From NCBI GenBank assembly GCA_009192285.1, contig CM018603.1, forward strand, positions 496,001 to 560,000: a stretch of DNA of 64,000 nucleotides, given 5' to 3'. The stretch comes from Morchella semilibera. Taxonomy: Eukaryota > Ascomycota > Pezizomycetes > Pezizales > Morchellaceae. The notes beneath the pieces are model-generated. The model was not told the origin of the DNA. It made no database searches and worked only from the letters and a program-made list of their open reading frames with translations. A program made the translations under genes and the position numbers. This document shows positions 25,571 to 37,399 of the stretch, piece after piece (position 1 is the stretch's first letter; each line of letters starts with the position of its first letter).

Positions 25571-27704
25571 TTTGGAATTTGTTTTTTTGGTGTGAAGTTT
25601 GGAAATCTTGGGTCTCAGTCGGGTTGAAAAGAAAAGAGCCCAGGAAATGGTGCTGGATGGCAAAGGGGGTTTTTATAACAGTGTTCATGCACTAGTGTCT
25701 GTATATTCATTGTGCGTGCTTCCCAAAAGAGTTATTACGAAATATTTACCAAAGATTAGTAGTATATAGCACTATGGAGTGTACGACTAATATTCGGTCT
25801 ACATCATAAATAGCCCTTAACATAAATTAAGAGAGGTGATAGCCCTAGAAGGCAGTCATAGGGTTAAGAGGAAACATTTAGTTTCACGAATAACATATCT
25901 TGAGATGACAGATAATATATCATGACTAGGAGTATGTGCTATAGTAGAAAAAAATGGGGTGAAGTCACTACCTTAGGACTACGAAATTCAGTGGCAAATA
26001 CCGATAGGAGGAAGAGTACTGTACCGGTACAGTATTCTTACCTCACTACTAGCGTATTGGCGGGAATACAGTAGTGATCCCACACCACTTTTGGTACTGT
26101 ATGAATGACCTAATATGAGGGATACGAAGGGGATTGACGGGGAATCCGAGGACACAGTTCTAGATAGACAGTGACCCCGTAGACAGGACCTTGCAGTTCT
26201 CGCCTTTTCTCCTAGTATTGGGAATTATTTGGGGGCTTTAAGATGCTTCTCACTTATGAGATTCTTATTGCATCCATCCCCGAAACGGTTAGTCGGGCCA
26301 AACTAGGATCATTGACACTGGTTACGAGTGACTTCCCATGACGCGCTTGCAATTAATGTGGGGCACGACCGTTGTGACCCAACAATAGGAATTATGTTTT
26401 GGGAGCTCCCGCCGCGGTCACGCGATCACTCGGACTTCTCATGCGTAAAAACTCTTTAAAGCGGAGCTAGTCACCGTGACTGCCGGAAATCATGCGGGGG
26501 CCATCGTAATTGGTGGATTTACAATTTGAGGTTTGATGTAGAGGGGCCATGTTGTTCCAAGGAGAATGTCACCGCTCTCTGCTAATGTGGGTCGTGCATG
26601 ACTAAGAAGATTGTGTTGTGTAAGGGTAGGGTAGTACCTGTTATCGCCTGGGGATTCTTAGGGGGCGGGCTGGATCCATCCCTTTCCCCTAATGCATTGG
26701 GAGGCTGTGGGTTAGTGATTGCGGGGGATGGAAATGGGGCGGCCGTGGAGGAGAGGTCCCTAGCCGCGCATGGGGGTAGTATGTAGCTACAACTGCATCA
26801 TATACTTGGACAACTTCTAAACTATAAGCTCCCTATATAATCTCTAGATGTTCCAGGACTCTTAACTCACCTAACGAGTCTATTTTTCTTTCGGATCGAC
26901 AGTAGCTGACAGGCGTCGAACTGTAGCTTGACATTGTCACCTGGATCTAAGCTAGGGGAGGAGCTCGAGGCTGGAATTTAATCATGGATGCGCGCTCGTT
27001 TAAGAAAATAAATAAAATTACACCCCAGTTCAAGGAGCATTACCCTACCAATGCCCGGAACCCTAGTTGAGGTCTCCGCTGATCGCCGAGTACATGAGTT
27101 GGGAATGTAGGCACTCTACCTATTCCAAATATCTTTTTTAGGGTCAGCTGAGGTGTGTGTGTCCGAGTGTTTTTGTTGTTGCTGCGCAAAATTTTCCGCC
27201 CCGAGCGCCGGGAGCACCCGACACTAATAATCTTAGGGTCCGATGCTTCCCGGGTTACGAACATGGAGCGACAACAGAGCCGACTTTTGAGTTGTGAAGT
27301 CTTGGGTACTCTAATTTTGGTCTACCCCTGTGCGTCTCAACTTTTTAGAGGTCTTATGGCCAGTACGACTGTGGCGTTGCTGTGGCTGCTCAAAACAGGA
27401 ATACGACGGTAATAGTTAACTTCAAGAATTTGCGTTCTATTAGAGGAGGGGTACAGAGATTAATCATCAAGCAAGACATGCGTGTTGACGTTGGAACCTG
27501 TCCTTGATGACTATGACTCGAAGCAGTCTGGATCTCGTTTTCCAGTCAGCCTCCCTCCCCGTACGTTAGGCTCCGAAATTTTCCTATGGTTTCCTTTAGG
27601 GAGTTCCTTCCCGTGTCGATAATTTTACACTATGGGTAACTTTAGGAGTTATTGCTGTTTGTCTCACTTAGTCTAGAGCTCTAATTTTTTTCCCTTATAT
27701 TTGG
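25571..27704. other. Gene-free divergent region before alternative oxidase
   Basis: No gene is supported on either strand. The ORFs at 26598-26786 and 27155-27412 have no recognisable product. GTACTGTACCGGTACAGTA near 26019 is a local palindrome. The region should contain the promoters of the secreted-protein gene and of alternative oxidase. Confidence 0.45.
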
Positions 27705-27713
27705 TATATAAGA
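27705..27713 (+). promoter_or_regulatory. Probable TATA box of alternative oxidase
   Basis: TATATAAGA lies about 95 bp upstream of the alternative oxidase ATG, a plausible distance given that the sequence between (AC-rich, with CAA repeats) looks like a fungal 5' leader. No experimental start site is known. Confidence 0.5.
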
Positions 27714-27806
27714 CTCCATTGAGTACCACTTATTTACACTCATCAGCAACAAAGAAAAAAAGATCATACACCAATACAACAAACACTACAACTACCAATT
27801 ATCAAA

Positions 27807-29062
27807 ATGCTCTCAACCAGAGTTATCACAACAGGGACCCTCTCAAGGTCCCTGGGCCAGTTCGCCACTAGTGGCCTTCTGGTTCGCGGAACTACCTGCG
27901 CCCTAGTACAGCAACAAAGGGCCTTGAGCCTCTCCTCGAAACATTTCTTCAATCCCTCACAACGAAGCAAAGTTGCGGAAACTGAAGTGAAGAATTTAAA
28001 GGAGTTCCGAGAACGGTCATGGCCACATCCTGTGTATAGTGAACAGGAAATGAAGAGTATTGTAAGAATTTTCTTTCATTATTACTTACTACTACAATGT
28101 TGAAGGGCCTGGCTAACTTCTATTACCAGGTAATTGCGCATCGTGAGGCCAAAGATTGGTCTGATTGGGTTGCTCTCTCCGCCGTACGCTTTTTCAGACG
28201 TGCGTTTGACTTTGCAACTGGGTATAAACACGACAAGCAGGTATGAGTTATTCCAAAAAAATTCAAAGTCCCCTCTATAGGCTAGTTATTAAAACCTTGT
28301 CTACAGATCGCATTGGGAACCAAGAACCCTAATACTGCTGATGCTTTCCACATGACTCCTGAGAAATGGCTTGCCCGTTTTATCTTCCTTGAATCCATTG
28401 CAGGTTTGTCTCCCACAAGTGAGTGACCACCAAACTCTAGACAAGCACTAACAAATACTCCCCTCTCAGGTGTCCCCGGTATGGTCGCTGGTATGATCCG
28501 TCACCTTCACTCCATCCGCCGACTCCAGCGAGACCAGGCTTGGATTGAGACACTCCTCGAAGAAGCCTACAACGAGCGTCTCCATCTCCTCACTTTCCTC
28601 CACTTCCGCCAGCCTGGCTGGTTCATGCGCATGATGATCCTCGGCGGCCAAGGTGTTTTCTTCAATACTTTCTTCCTCGCCTACCTGATCTCCCCGCGCA
28701 CGTGCCACCGCTTCGTCGGGTATATTGAGGAAGAAGCTGTCATCACCTACACACGTGCCATTGCCGATCTCGAAAACGGGAGGATCCCAGAGTGGTCAAA
28801 TCTGCGCGCGCCAGATATTGCAATCAAGTACTTCAACTTGAAGCCGGACTCGGTCATGAAGGATATCTTGATGGTCATCAGGGCCGATGAGGCGAAGCAT
28901 AGGGAGGTCAACCATACGTTGGCGAACCTACAGCAGACAGAAGACCCGAACCCGTACGCACTGACTTATGGCGACCGAAATAAGCCGCACCCGACTAAGG
29001 GATTGGAGTTCGCGAAGCCTATTGGGTGGGAGAGATCCGAGATCACCGTGAAGTCATCCTAA
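27807..29062 (+). CDS. aox1: Mitochondrial alternative oxidase
   Basis: Diiron ubiquinol oxidase of the inner mitochondrial membrane that passes electrons straight to oxygen, giving cyanide-resistant respiration. Exons: 27807-28061, 28130-28240, 28307-28403 and 28470-29062. They give 1056 nt, or 351 residues, the usual fungal length. The N-terminus is rich in Arg/Ser/Thr and lacks acidic residues, as a mitochondrial presequence should. All four iron-ligand motifs are visible: LESIA (Glu), NERLHLL (ExxH), [10 protein letters not shown] (Glu) and [12 protein letters not shown] (ExxH). The hydrophobic stretch [16 protein letters not shown] is the membrane-associated segment. The third splice falls within LESIAGVPGMV, a highly conserved block, which confirms it. 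Expression in fungi is usually induced when the cytochrome pathway is blocked. Confidence 0.97.
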
Positions 29063-29403
29063 TCTCTCCCCCTGTTTGCCGTTTGATATTTCTTTTGTTA
29101 AAAGTGTAGGGTGGAAGCTGTGTATTTGCGTTCTAAGGTTTTAATCTCTTCTCCTTCCTGTACAATACCAAGAATTGGCGTTTTTGTTCGTTTTTATTTT
29201 CCTTTGTGTGGGAGATATACATGGCGCTGCTAGACCCTTTATGCAGGTCATGGGATTTTTTGTTGTTTTAGTCTTGTATTTTTATCAAATAGATATTGAT
29301 ACGTCTCGCATCATTAGCTATACCATTGTCCTCTATCCGGCAATATAACCCAGCCGTAGCTATGAGTCACAGCAACAACCACAACTAGAGCAAGATGTGA
29401 AAA
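29063..29403. terminator. Convergent 3' region of alternative oxidase and acylphosphatase
   Basis: 341 bp between two facing stop codons. T-rich on the plus strand; no coding potential. It carries the 3' UTRs of both genes. Confidence 0.45.
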
Positions 29404-29811
29404 TCACCTCGGATTCTTGACCTTCCTGAACTCTGTCTCCCCATCCACCACCTCCTTCTCTGTCTGATCAACCCTAATCACATGTGCAAGCTCCGGGCCC
29501 TTATCCAGGTCCTTCACAAACTGCTTAATTGAGTCCTCATCACCCTGTGCCTCGCCCTCAACTTTGCCGTTGGGGATGTTACGAACGAACCCGGTGAGCG
29601 AGTGTTTACTCGCTGCGTCTACAGCGAATTTACGGTAGAAGACACCTAAGTACCGGCGCGGGTTAGAGTTGCTGGCTGGCTCTATTTGCGGGAGTTATAT
29701 TAGCACACCTTGCACGTTGCCGTGGACGAGGAAATGGATCTGTTTATGATGTGCGGTTAGGGTTAATTTTCGTTAAGATAGACGGGAGGGACATACTCGT
29801 TTGATGGCCAT
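29404..29811 (-). CDS. Acylphosphatase
   Basis: Small cytosolic enzyme that hydrolyses the carboxyl-phosphate bond of acylphosphates. It is revealed only after splicing a 15-nt first exon (29811-29797, encoding MAIKR), a 31-nt exon (29739-29709) and 29645-29404. The sum is 288 nt, or 95 residues, exactly the family size. The signature HGNVQGVFYRKFA contains the phosphate-binding loop and catalytic Arg, and GFVRNIPNGKVEGEAQG holds the catalytic Asn. The C-terminal part FVKDLDKGPELAHVIRV completes the ferredoxin-like fold. All splice ends are GT..AG with matching phases. A TTTCG pentamer repeat (about 29815-29838) lies just upstream of the start codon. Confidence 0.93.
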
Positions 29812-30800
29812 CTTCGTTTCGTTTCGTTTCGTTTCGTCGCTGCTTCAGTAGCTTGGAGCTTGTTTGATGGTCGTTTCTATGGGTCGTTATCGCTTATCGC
29901 GAATTCCAGGATTAAATCGGCTTGGCTATTCTAGAGACGTCATGATATTCAGCCACGCATGACTGTACCTACCGTGCGGCATTGATCGGAATGTGTAAAT
30001 AAGGGTCTGGTTTGCATGCAGGTATTTTGCACTTGTGAGATACCTATTCGAGCGCGGCACAGCGAGATCTCCGCGGCCAATAGTCACTAATACCTTAGTC
30101 ATTGATCTTATATCTTATTTTAATTAATTAAATCGTACAAGACTCGGTTACTTTCTCAGGTCCAGCCTTATCGGCTACATATAGTAACCTAAGTCCCAAC
30201 TTAAGTCTGGGTCCAGCCGATCGGAGCTTAATGGTGACATAAGGAACTATCACAAGGAGCTTAGACGAAAGGCAATGGTTATTGGGCTTCCCTCGGTTTA
30301 GGTTGGTCGCTCCAATGTAAGTACACTTTAGCTCGGTAGCTTTCGGCGTGAGTGATCGCCTGTGATGCAACGGGTGGAATTAAGAACCGCGGGTATTAAT
30401 CCGAGTATGTACGAGATTATCTTCTGAGGGTACTGGATATAGTTAGGCAAGATTTCGAAGAAGGAGTTTACCTTAAAAAAATTTAGCTATCACACCCGTG
30501 TATATGAGATAGGAAGAAGGCTCATGTATACATGGGCAGTGGCCTGCTGTAGAGTCACAAAAGCTTAAAGTTAAGGGATATTTATTTACTCCAACACACG
30601 AGTAGTGTTCCTACTCTTTTTAATTTTCACCAACGTGGGTTACTTAGCTCCTATACAGTTATGACACCCATCTAAAAGCCTAAGCTGCTGTAGGACCTAA
30701 AACTATGAGTCTAAAAACAGTAGATAATCTCGCTCCTAATCTAACGCAACAGTGATAGGTGCGGTGTATTGCACTTTTGTTCCCATCAAAACCCAGGCCC
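29812..30800. other. Intergenic region between acylphosphatase and IME4
   Basis: About 990 bp without a supported gene. It starts with a (TTTCG)n pentamer tract at 29815-29838. It should hold the acylphosphatase promoter and the IME4 3' end. Confidence 0.45.
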
Positions 30801-33800
30801 TCAGATTAAATCGAGGCCAGTGAACTGCTCGACCAGTTTCTCCTCGTTCTTATTACCGCTGTAACATCCCGGGCCAGTGGTGTGTTGAGCTCCAGTTTTT
30901 TCCTTTTGATTTTCCTGAAGGGATGTTTTATGATTGTTCCACTGAGCATATGATTGATGCTGCTCGCGGCCCTGCTGGCCCCTCTGATATCCGCCCCGAT
31001 TGCTGCCCCCCCGATGAAATTTCTGATACCTCGGCCTATTGGCTTGTTGTTGTGACTGCTGGCTATAACTGTTGGGATTGCCAGCCTCACCCTGTTGCCC
31101 GCGCTCAACTCCCTGGAAATCCTTTCTAAACCCAGGCCTCGGCTGGGCTACCGTGGCATTATTGCTCCCTCTGCCGCCGCCTCTCCCTCTCACGTTTAAA
31201 ACCTGTGCCCTACTTTTGAGAACGCCTATTTTTCGCTCTTCGCGCCAGTCAACTGCTACGCCATATCCATATCTATCAAAACCGTTCGCCCAAGGATTCC
31301 AGGCAGCATTGTAGGCGTATGGTTGGCCAGCCCTATTCAAATGATTGATGTATGCGAGTTTAAGTTCTTTATCATAAATATGACTATGTGGAAGCTGATT
31401 CCCGAGGGCTGCGGTAAAGACTTTAGTAATTATATTCAAGTCATAGTCTGGGTGGATGGGTATTAAAAATGTCATACTCAACCATCCCTTGCGGATATTA
31501 TGCTCTCTTCCAAAAAGTTCAAGCTTTCTAGCTTCTGGGCCCATAAGACGATCAATAATTTCATAAATCTTCGTAAATTGTGTAAGCATACCTCAACTAT
31601 AGCACAGTTTCTCACTCGGAAGCCTTACCTCATCTGGCTTGTGGCTAGTTGCCCTAGGCTGGGCAACAATAACATCCATATCGATCCCTTTATTGATCCA
31701 TGTAGGGTTCCCTTTAATGCCGACTAAGCAGTGCTCCATAGTGTGGTTAAGCCAGTGCCCTGTCCTACCAACAGAAATCAGACGATTGAGGTGATCAACT
31801 TTGACCCAGGCAATCTCATCACAGAATCGATATCCCCATGCACGTAGGCAAGCATGACCAGCATCGATGGTCCTTGCAGTGCACCATAGGAAGAAAAGAC
31901 CCTCCTCTTGGAGAGTTCCAAACGGAAGATCGATAATAGCTTGATCAGGAACGGTACCATATGGAAGCTACGATAAAATAACGGAGTTAGCATTGGCCAA
32001 TTTCAATCATTGATAAGGATGTGATTACAGTCATTCGAATGTCCCATGGTGCTATAAGTCAGATACGTTAGTAATTATATATCTACCAAAATTACTTTTA
32101 ACGGTGAAAAAGCTCACGATCTGCCATGATAGCCTTGAATTTACCCAGAATTCCCAAATCGAATCTAGTGATGTCGCACCTAATCCACTGAGGAGGGGCG
32201 CTCGTGCTCGGAGGGAAACGAATCATATTTTTCTTTACAGGATGTTAGCGATGATTGTAATACCTCACGATTTAGAATTACCATTGGCTTTGTGCTATCT
32301 AGTCCGCCCCCCACACCCCCAGGCTCCTTCATATCCGGGATTTCGTTTTCAGCATCTGCAACACTTAGCTCTGCCTTATTCAGGTCCCGAATGCGTTTCA
32401 TAACGCTTTTCGAAAATAACGGCTGGTAATGTATGTAGGGACACCTGTCAGACATGTCACAGGAATCCAGAAACGAACAATCCCCAAGTCTAACATCGGT
32501 TTGAGAATGAATTATGCGTTTGAAATGCAATTTATCGCGGCAACACCTATTGTTTTTTGATGCAGCCTTGCATCTTCCTTCAAGTAGGTGTGGACAGTGC
32601 GCAACATAAGCTGGATGGGACGGAGTCCGAGAAATGAGGCCAAGCAGGACAAAAGATAAAGCAGGCGTAATATCGCGGCGGGCTATGTCTCCCTCTTCAT
32701 CATCTGAGTCTTCTTCGTCTGGCTCTCCTTGTTCAACTGATACCTTTTCGTCCAACCCTGCTTCGGTAGCAGCAGGTACCCCAGTAGGAGAAGGAAAGCC
32801 TTCATTTACAACTAAATCCTCGTAGCAAAAGCGAGGTGGGTGTTGTTCTAGACATCTATTGATAGAGATCACAGCGGAATTGTCATTGATGGCTTCTGGG
32901 GTAACATATAAGGCCTCCCGTCCTTCCGAGTATGGATGAAAGGGCTTTGCATGGACATGCTGTTCCATTTCCCGCTGCTGCCTCTGTCGATTTTCCTGTT
33001 TTCCAGGATCACCCTCTCGATAGCCCTGCTGCTGCTGCTGCTGCAGTTGATGTTGTTGCTGACGCTGGTGTTGTAGGTCTTGGCTTTGTTGATGGTTTTT
33101 CAATTCATGTAGGTATTGCCGTTCTTGCTGGAACTGGAGATTTTGCTGGTATTGCTGGTGATAAAAATGTGGATTTATTTGCCCTATTTGCTGCCCTGGA
33201 GTCTGCCCCAAATGTGCTGTATAGGAATTTGTTCCAATTATGCTGTGCGAAGTATAGTTTTGGCCTGGTCTGCGGCTAGATTGCAGCCTACCACTCTTGA
33301 ATTGGCTAAAATCTGGGGGTGGTATGTCCTTATAAATACGGGATCCCTTATCCGTGAGCCGTGTGTCCTTTTCTGGCATACCTAACCCTCTAACATCCAC
33401 TATTTGGCTAGAAAGGGACGGGGCACTAGGTCTGAGCCCTAGGGTATCGTTATTCATCCCCGAAGGTACCTCCCTACCACCCATCACTTCACCTGCGGGA
33501 GAGGAGACAGTAGGTCTGAGAAAAGGGGTATTGTTTTCTACCCCCGAAGCCACTCCTCTACTATCCATGGCTTGACCATGACGAAGAAAAGTCCTAGACC
33601 CCAACCCAGAGCTATTGGTAGTGATTCTTGAAATTAAACCATCATTTCTGACCATCTGGCCAGGATGAAGGTTACCGCTGGTCATATTCAAAGATGCACC
33701 AAGCCCAGGCTGCATCTGAAACCCTTGACTCTCTTGGTAAGTCTCTCTGTACAAAGGACTGCTACCAGGAGGTGGATTTTGAGATGCTTGAGACATTTGG

Positions 33801-34156
33801 GCTCGGAGTTGCTGCTGAATAAACTCCGGCACAGGGATCAGAACTGGGGCGGGATATTGCTCCTGTCCTGTAGGGTATAAATGATTCCTACTGTCAGAGA
33901 AGTTGGCCTGAGCAGCATGGACAGGAAAATTGAACTGTGGACCATTTCCCGCTGGTCGTAGGCCACCGTAAGTGGGATCTTCGTATAGATGCATGTTAGG
34001 AAGAGGATAATTGTTAAGAACAATAGCATCCTGAACTTGGTTACTTGCAAGTTTGTTGTGCATGTGAGCTAGATAAGGTTGAGGGACATTAGGTCGATTG
34101 TTCCCTCTATCATGCCTCTCGGCGTGTTGATTGATGAAAAAGTTATTATAGGCCAT
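30801..34156 (-). CDS. IME4: mRNA N6-adenosine methyltransferase, METTL3/IME4 type
   Basis: Catalytic subunit of the m6A writer; in yeast Ime4 drives entry into meiosis. Exons: 34156-32282, 32232-32118, 32051-32029, 31967-31629, 31568-31478 and 31408-30801. They sum to 3051 nt, or 1016 residues. The N-terminal 490 residues are disordered and rich in Gln and Asn. Two CCCH zinc fingers follow at about 512-575 (CPHLLEGRC...CCRDKLHF, then GDCSFLDSC...CPYIHY), as in METTL3. The MT-A70 domain begins at PPQWIRCDIT and contains the catalytic DPPW (663-666), formed exactly across a splice junction. Then come FLWCTAR, GRTGHWLNHTMEHCLVGIKGNP, TSHKPDE and LELFGREHN. The intron 31477-31409 restores WLTLGNQL, as in METTL3. 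The last 150 residues form a Gln/Arg/Gly-rich tail. The first intron (49 bp, 32281-32233) is inferred from frame and a CTAAC branch site; a 31-bp version is possible. Confidence 0.95.
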
Positions 34157-34766
34157 CTTGAAAACAACGCAAAAAGCGAGAGCAAAGAGGATCTATAACT
34201 TGTTCCCTGGAACTGATTCTTGGGTTGGTGGGTTGGTGGGTCAGTACGTTGCACGGTTGATGGATTAGAGGAAGGCTTTAAGGGTAACCTTACGGAGGTA
34301 ACGTCATGTGCTATCACTCGGTAACTCAAACGACGGGGTAAGACGTTCATTTACCATTAACTAAGCACCACTTGTACCCAACATCACCATTCCGCGCCAA
34401 CACCAATACCCCTTTATCTATAACCCAGAATCGTCACTGGTACTTGAATACATGTACACACAGCATAAGAAAAAACACAAACACACAAAAGAGAGGTGCA
34501 CTGTAGAATACAAACACAAATGGAAACACACAAGAGAAAAGCAACTTCAGACCTAAAACTCCTAAAAGAAAAGCAGTAACTACATGTAATTATGATACTC
34601 AACCACCTTGCCTCAAAGAGAAAAAAACGGAAGGCTAACGAACGGATAGGTGACCAGAATGAGAATAAATCGCGCATTAATGGATGAAGCCCCGCTCAAG
34701 GGTTTTGCATCTCTAATTCGTTTTCTATGGGGATACATTGATACTCGCAAGCATTCCAAAAAGAGC
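34157..34766. promoter_or_regulatory. IME4 upstream region
   Basis: About 610 bp between the IME4 start and the stop codon of the next minus-strand gene. Non-coding. GTTGGTGGGTTGGTGGGT near 34222 is a short direct repeat, and TACATGTA occurs near 34450 and 34581. No known meiotic regulatory site was recognised. Confidence 0.45.
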
Positions 34767-36758
34767 CTAAATCAATCTATCACCTTCATTCTCGCCTCTT
34801 ATGAGAACAGGCGTGCCCACTACCGAGTCGCCTTCAAGATCGGGATCATATGATGTAGAAACGGCATCATCATCTTCATCCTCCTCTACCGGTATATATG
34901 CGCTGACACTTGGCCCCCCAATAGCGGCAGCCTCACCCCGAGCTTCCTCTCTCATCTTTGTAATTTTCATATAGTTATAGACTGCGATAGCCGTGATAGT
35001 GACGAATAGACCAGAGATATTAACGGGCGTGAGTGGGTCTTTGAAGACAATTGCAGCTACGGATATGGTCATTACTTCCTTGAAAATACCGCAGATTGAG
35101 AGCGTTACAACTGAGGTACGTTTAAGGAGCCTATGGGTGGTGTTAGTGTTGCAAAAAGAAAGGGGGAGGGGTGGTCTTACGCAAACTCGCTGCTAACCAT
35201 CAAAAAAGCAATCACGCCCGGGAATACCAGAATTCCACACCCTTTCAACAAACCTTCTTGGGCAACTAATTCTTGAAGCTTCACTGAAAGCGGCCCAAAC
35301 CCTTCGACTGGGACAGCAATCAGGAGTATGGAGGCGAACATCATTGGCGCTAAAAAGAAAATGCTAGAGAATGGGTTTGAGGTGGCTGGATTCCGGAGAA
35401 GTAGGATTTGTGTCAATGACCAACGAAGACCGGATAATGCAGAGGCAAGAATCACGAGAAAAAAGCCAATTGGTACAAAATGGGCTTCTGAGGCTACCAT
35501 CATTAGAACGCCGATAGTCATAACTGTGATGACACCGACAAGCTTCCAGGTAAGCTTTTCGAGACGAAATATCACGGCGAATAAAAGAACGAAACCGAGA
35601 ACGGAAGATTTACACATCGCTATTGGTTACAGCTAGTTGTTAGATACTCAGAGCTCAAAGGCATGGTGAGTGGAGGCTACTGACTGTAAAAAGCAAGGGT
35701 TATGAATTTTAAGCTCATATTTCCTAGACCGATATCTAGTCCAGTAGCTGCCCCGCATGGGCCCACTCTGGTTATATAGAACCATAATGTCATAATTCCA
35801 GCTTTCTGTCTCCGCTGCTCCTCGCCACGGCTGTTCATAGAAAGCCGACCACCTTCACTGGGACGCTGATCAATTGAGGTTTTACCGAAGAAACCGATAG
35901 GACGAAAATGTGGGAATATCAAGAGGACGAGAGAAGCTAAACAAAACTGGACTATCATATGAAGACAAGTTGTGAAGAGTGGGAAGTGGAAATCGAGGTA
36001 ATCGGGTGAGAACATCCATTTGTTATACTGTGGTAAATGATTAGAAGCCTGTTTTTAACACAAGGATGGAAATTTCTTACAATTGATATCAAGAGTGAGA
36101 ATAGATACCTGTTGGAGGTTCTGGTTAGCCAAAAACTTCCCCACCCGCAAGGAATAGAGCTAGGGTTGATTGAAGGGAGCTGATCAACCTACCAAAGACC
36201 GATAAACAACGCGTTGATACTCATATCTTTGATAACCTTCCCATCTGCGAGCTTCTTCTCTTCATCACTTATTACTGGCCGTTCCCCATCTGCCATAACC
36301 AACCTATCACCCAAGCCGAGACTCCTCTCACCACCGCGTAAGTTTAATCCACCTCGTCTTCTACGTTTACCCCTTTTACGCCTATCTGGGCTGGGAGCCC
36401 ATGCTTCACCCTCATCGCCGGTATGCGGATAGTCGCTCATTTCAAGATCTTCGGATTCTGAATCGTGATCCAACCTTGGCTGCCCGGCGTCATCGACTAG
36501 AGACCCGACCTCCGACGAGCTGGAACTATCAGTAGAGCTCCTGGCTCTAATCCTGGATTTCGACGTAAAAGCTCTTTGCTTTTTTGGTTTCCTTGCTCTG
36601 CGTGTTCCGGGCTCGAGGGGGGCGGGCGGTGGCTCCGTGGAAGGCTCTCTGTTTCCAACGACAAGAGGATTTTTGGGACGTGGATGAGAGGAGTCTTCTT
36701 CGGAGTCTTCAGAAGAGGAAGAATATGAGGTTGTATTTGCAGGAAGGGAAGCCGCCAT
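34767..36758 (-). CDS. TPT-family nucleotide-sugar-type transporter (SLC35C2/Ymd8-like)
   Basis: Multi-pass membrane transporter of the triose-phosphate/nucleotide-sugar translocator family, expected in the Golgi or ER. Exons: 36758-36193, 36108-36081, 36027-35685, 35619-35181 and 35130-34767. They sum to 1740 nt, or 579 residues. The first 185 residues are a cytosolic, Ser/Glu-rich, Arg/Lys-rich extension that is long for the family. The transporter core then opens with YLFSLLISIYNKWMFS, and later shows FYTMCKSSVLGFVLLFA, LSGLRWSLTQ and SGLFVTITAIAVYNYMK, all hallmark stretches of this family. About ten hydrophobic helices can be counted. The C-terminus is acidic (VEEDEDDDAVS). Two of the splices recreate YNKWMFS and YTMCKSS, which supports the model. 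Substrate cannot be read from sequence. Shares a 640-bp divergent promoter with BUB1. Confidence 0.93.
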
Positions 36759-37399
36759 GGCCTCTTGTGAACAGGGGGGGGGGGGGTTGTATGGATTATA
36801 GTCTACGTATTACTTGATATATGTAGAAACTTGTTGTGGGGTTGAGAACGGGAATGGGACTGGTTAGATCTTTTTTTCTTCTTCTCCCTTTCTTTGGATG
36901 ATGGGTGCAGTTGTCTGTTCAGGTCGGATATTTACCGGAGAAGACCTTTGTTATTAGTAGCGAGTGCGTGTACCCTTGTTACCGGGGGGTTGCAGGACAG
37001 CCAGCACTAGACATCCCAGGCCCAGGCCTCTGACTTCTTTTATGCACGATTAAGAAGGCCCAGGTAGATAAAGTACACCGGTAGGAAGATATTCCGTCTG
37101 TATTTAGCTACGGGGCGCGTGAGGTATGGTGGCTAGTGCCCGTTTTTGTGACACTACCGAAATTTGCGCCACAGTCTAAAAGGGATCAAGTGCGGCAGTG
37201 TGGGTCCTCTGCTGTACGTACATGTAGTTGGCTGTATTTATTTACTATCCCTGCAAACAGACCCCTCCACAGCTGTTATCTGCCCCTCTCATCTTCTTAC
37301 CACCCTCTCTCATCATCGTCAAAAGGGTATCGTGACCCTACCCCACACTCTCAAAACAAACTATCAATCACCTGTACCATTCCCCTCCTTGCTCTGGCC
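36759..37399. promoter_or_regulatory. Divergent promoter region of the TPT transporter and BUB1
   Basis: 640 bp between two divergent start codons. A G11 run at about 36775-36785 sits right before the transporter gene. TACATGTA occurs near 37219. Pyrimidine-rich sequence (37290-37390) precedes the BUB1 ATG. The BUB1 frame is open further upstream to 37136, but that part has no conserved features and probably is 5' UTR. Confidence 0.45.

Noticed and set aside
32233-32263. 31-bp intron in IME4 (GTATTA donor)
   Set aside because: Keeps the same downstream frame but is shorter than any other intron here; the 49-bp version with donor GTAATT is preferred.
37136-37399. In-frame upstream extension of BUB1
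   Set aside because: Contains no conserved features; homology and the usual N-terminal KEN-box context begin at the Met at 37400.
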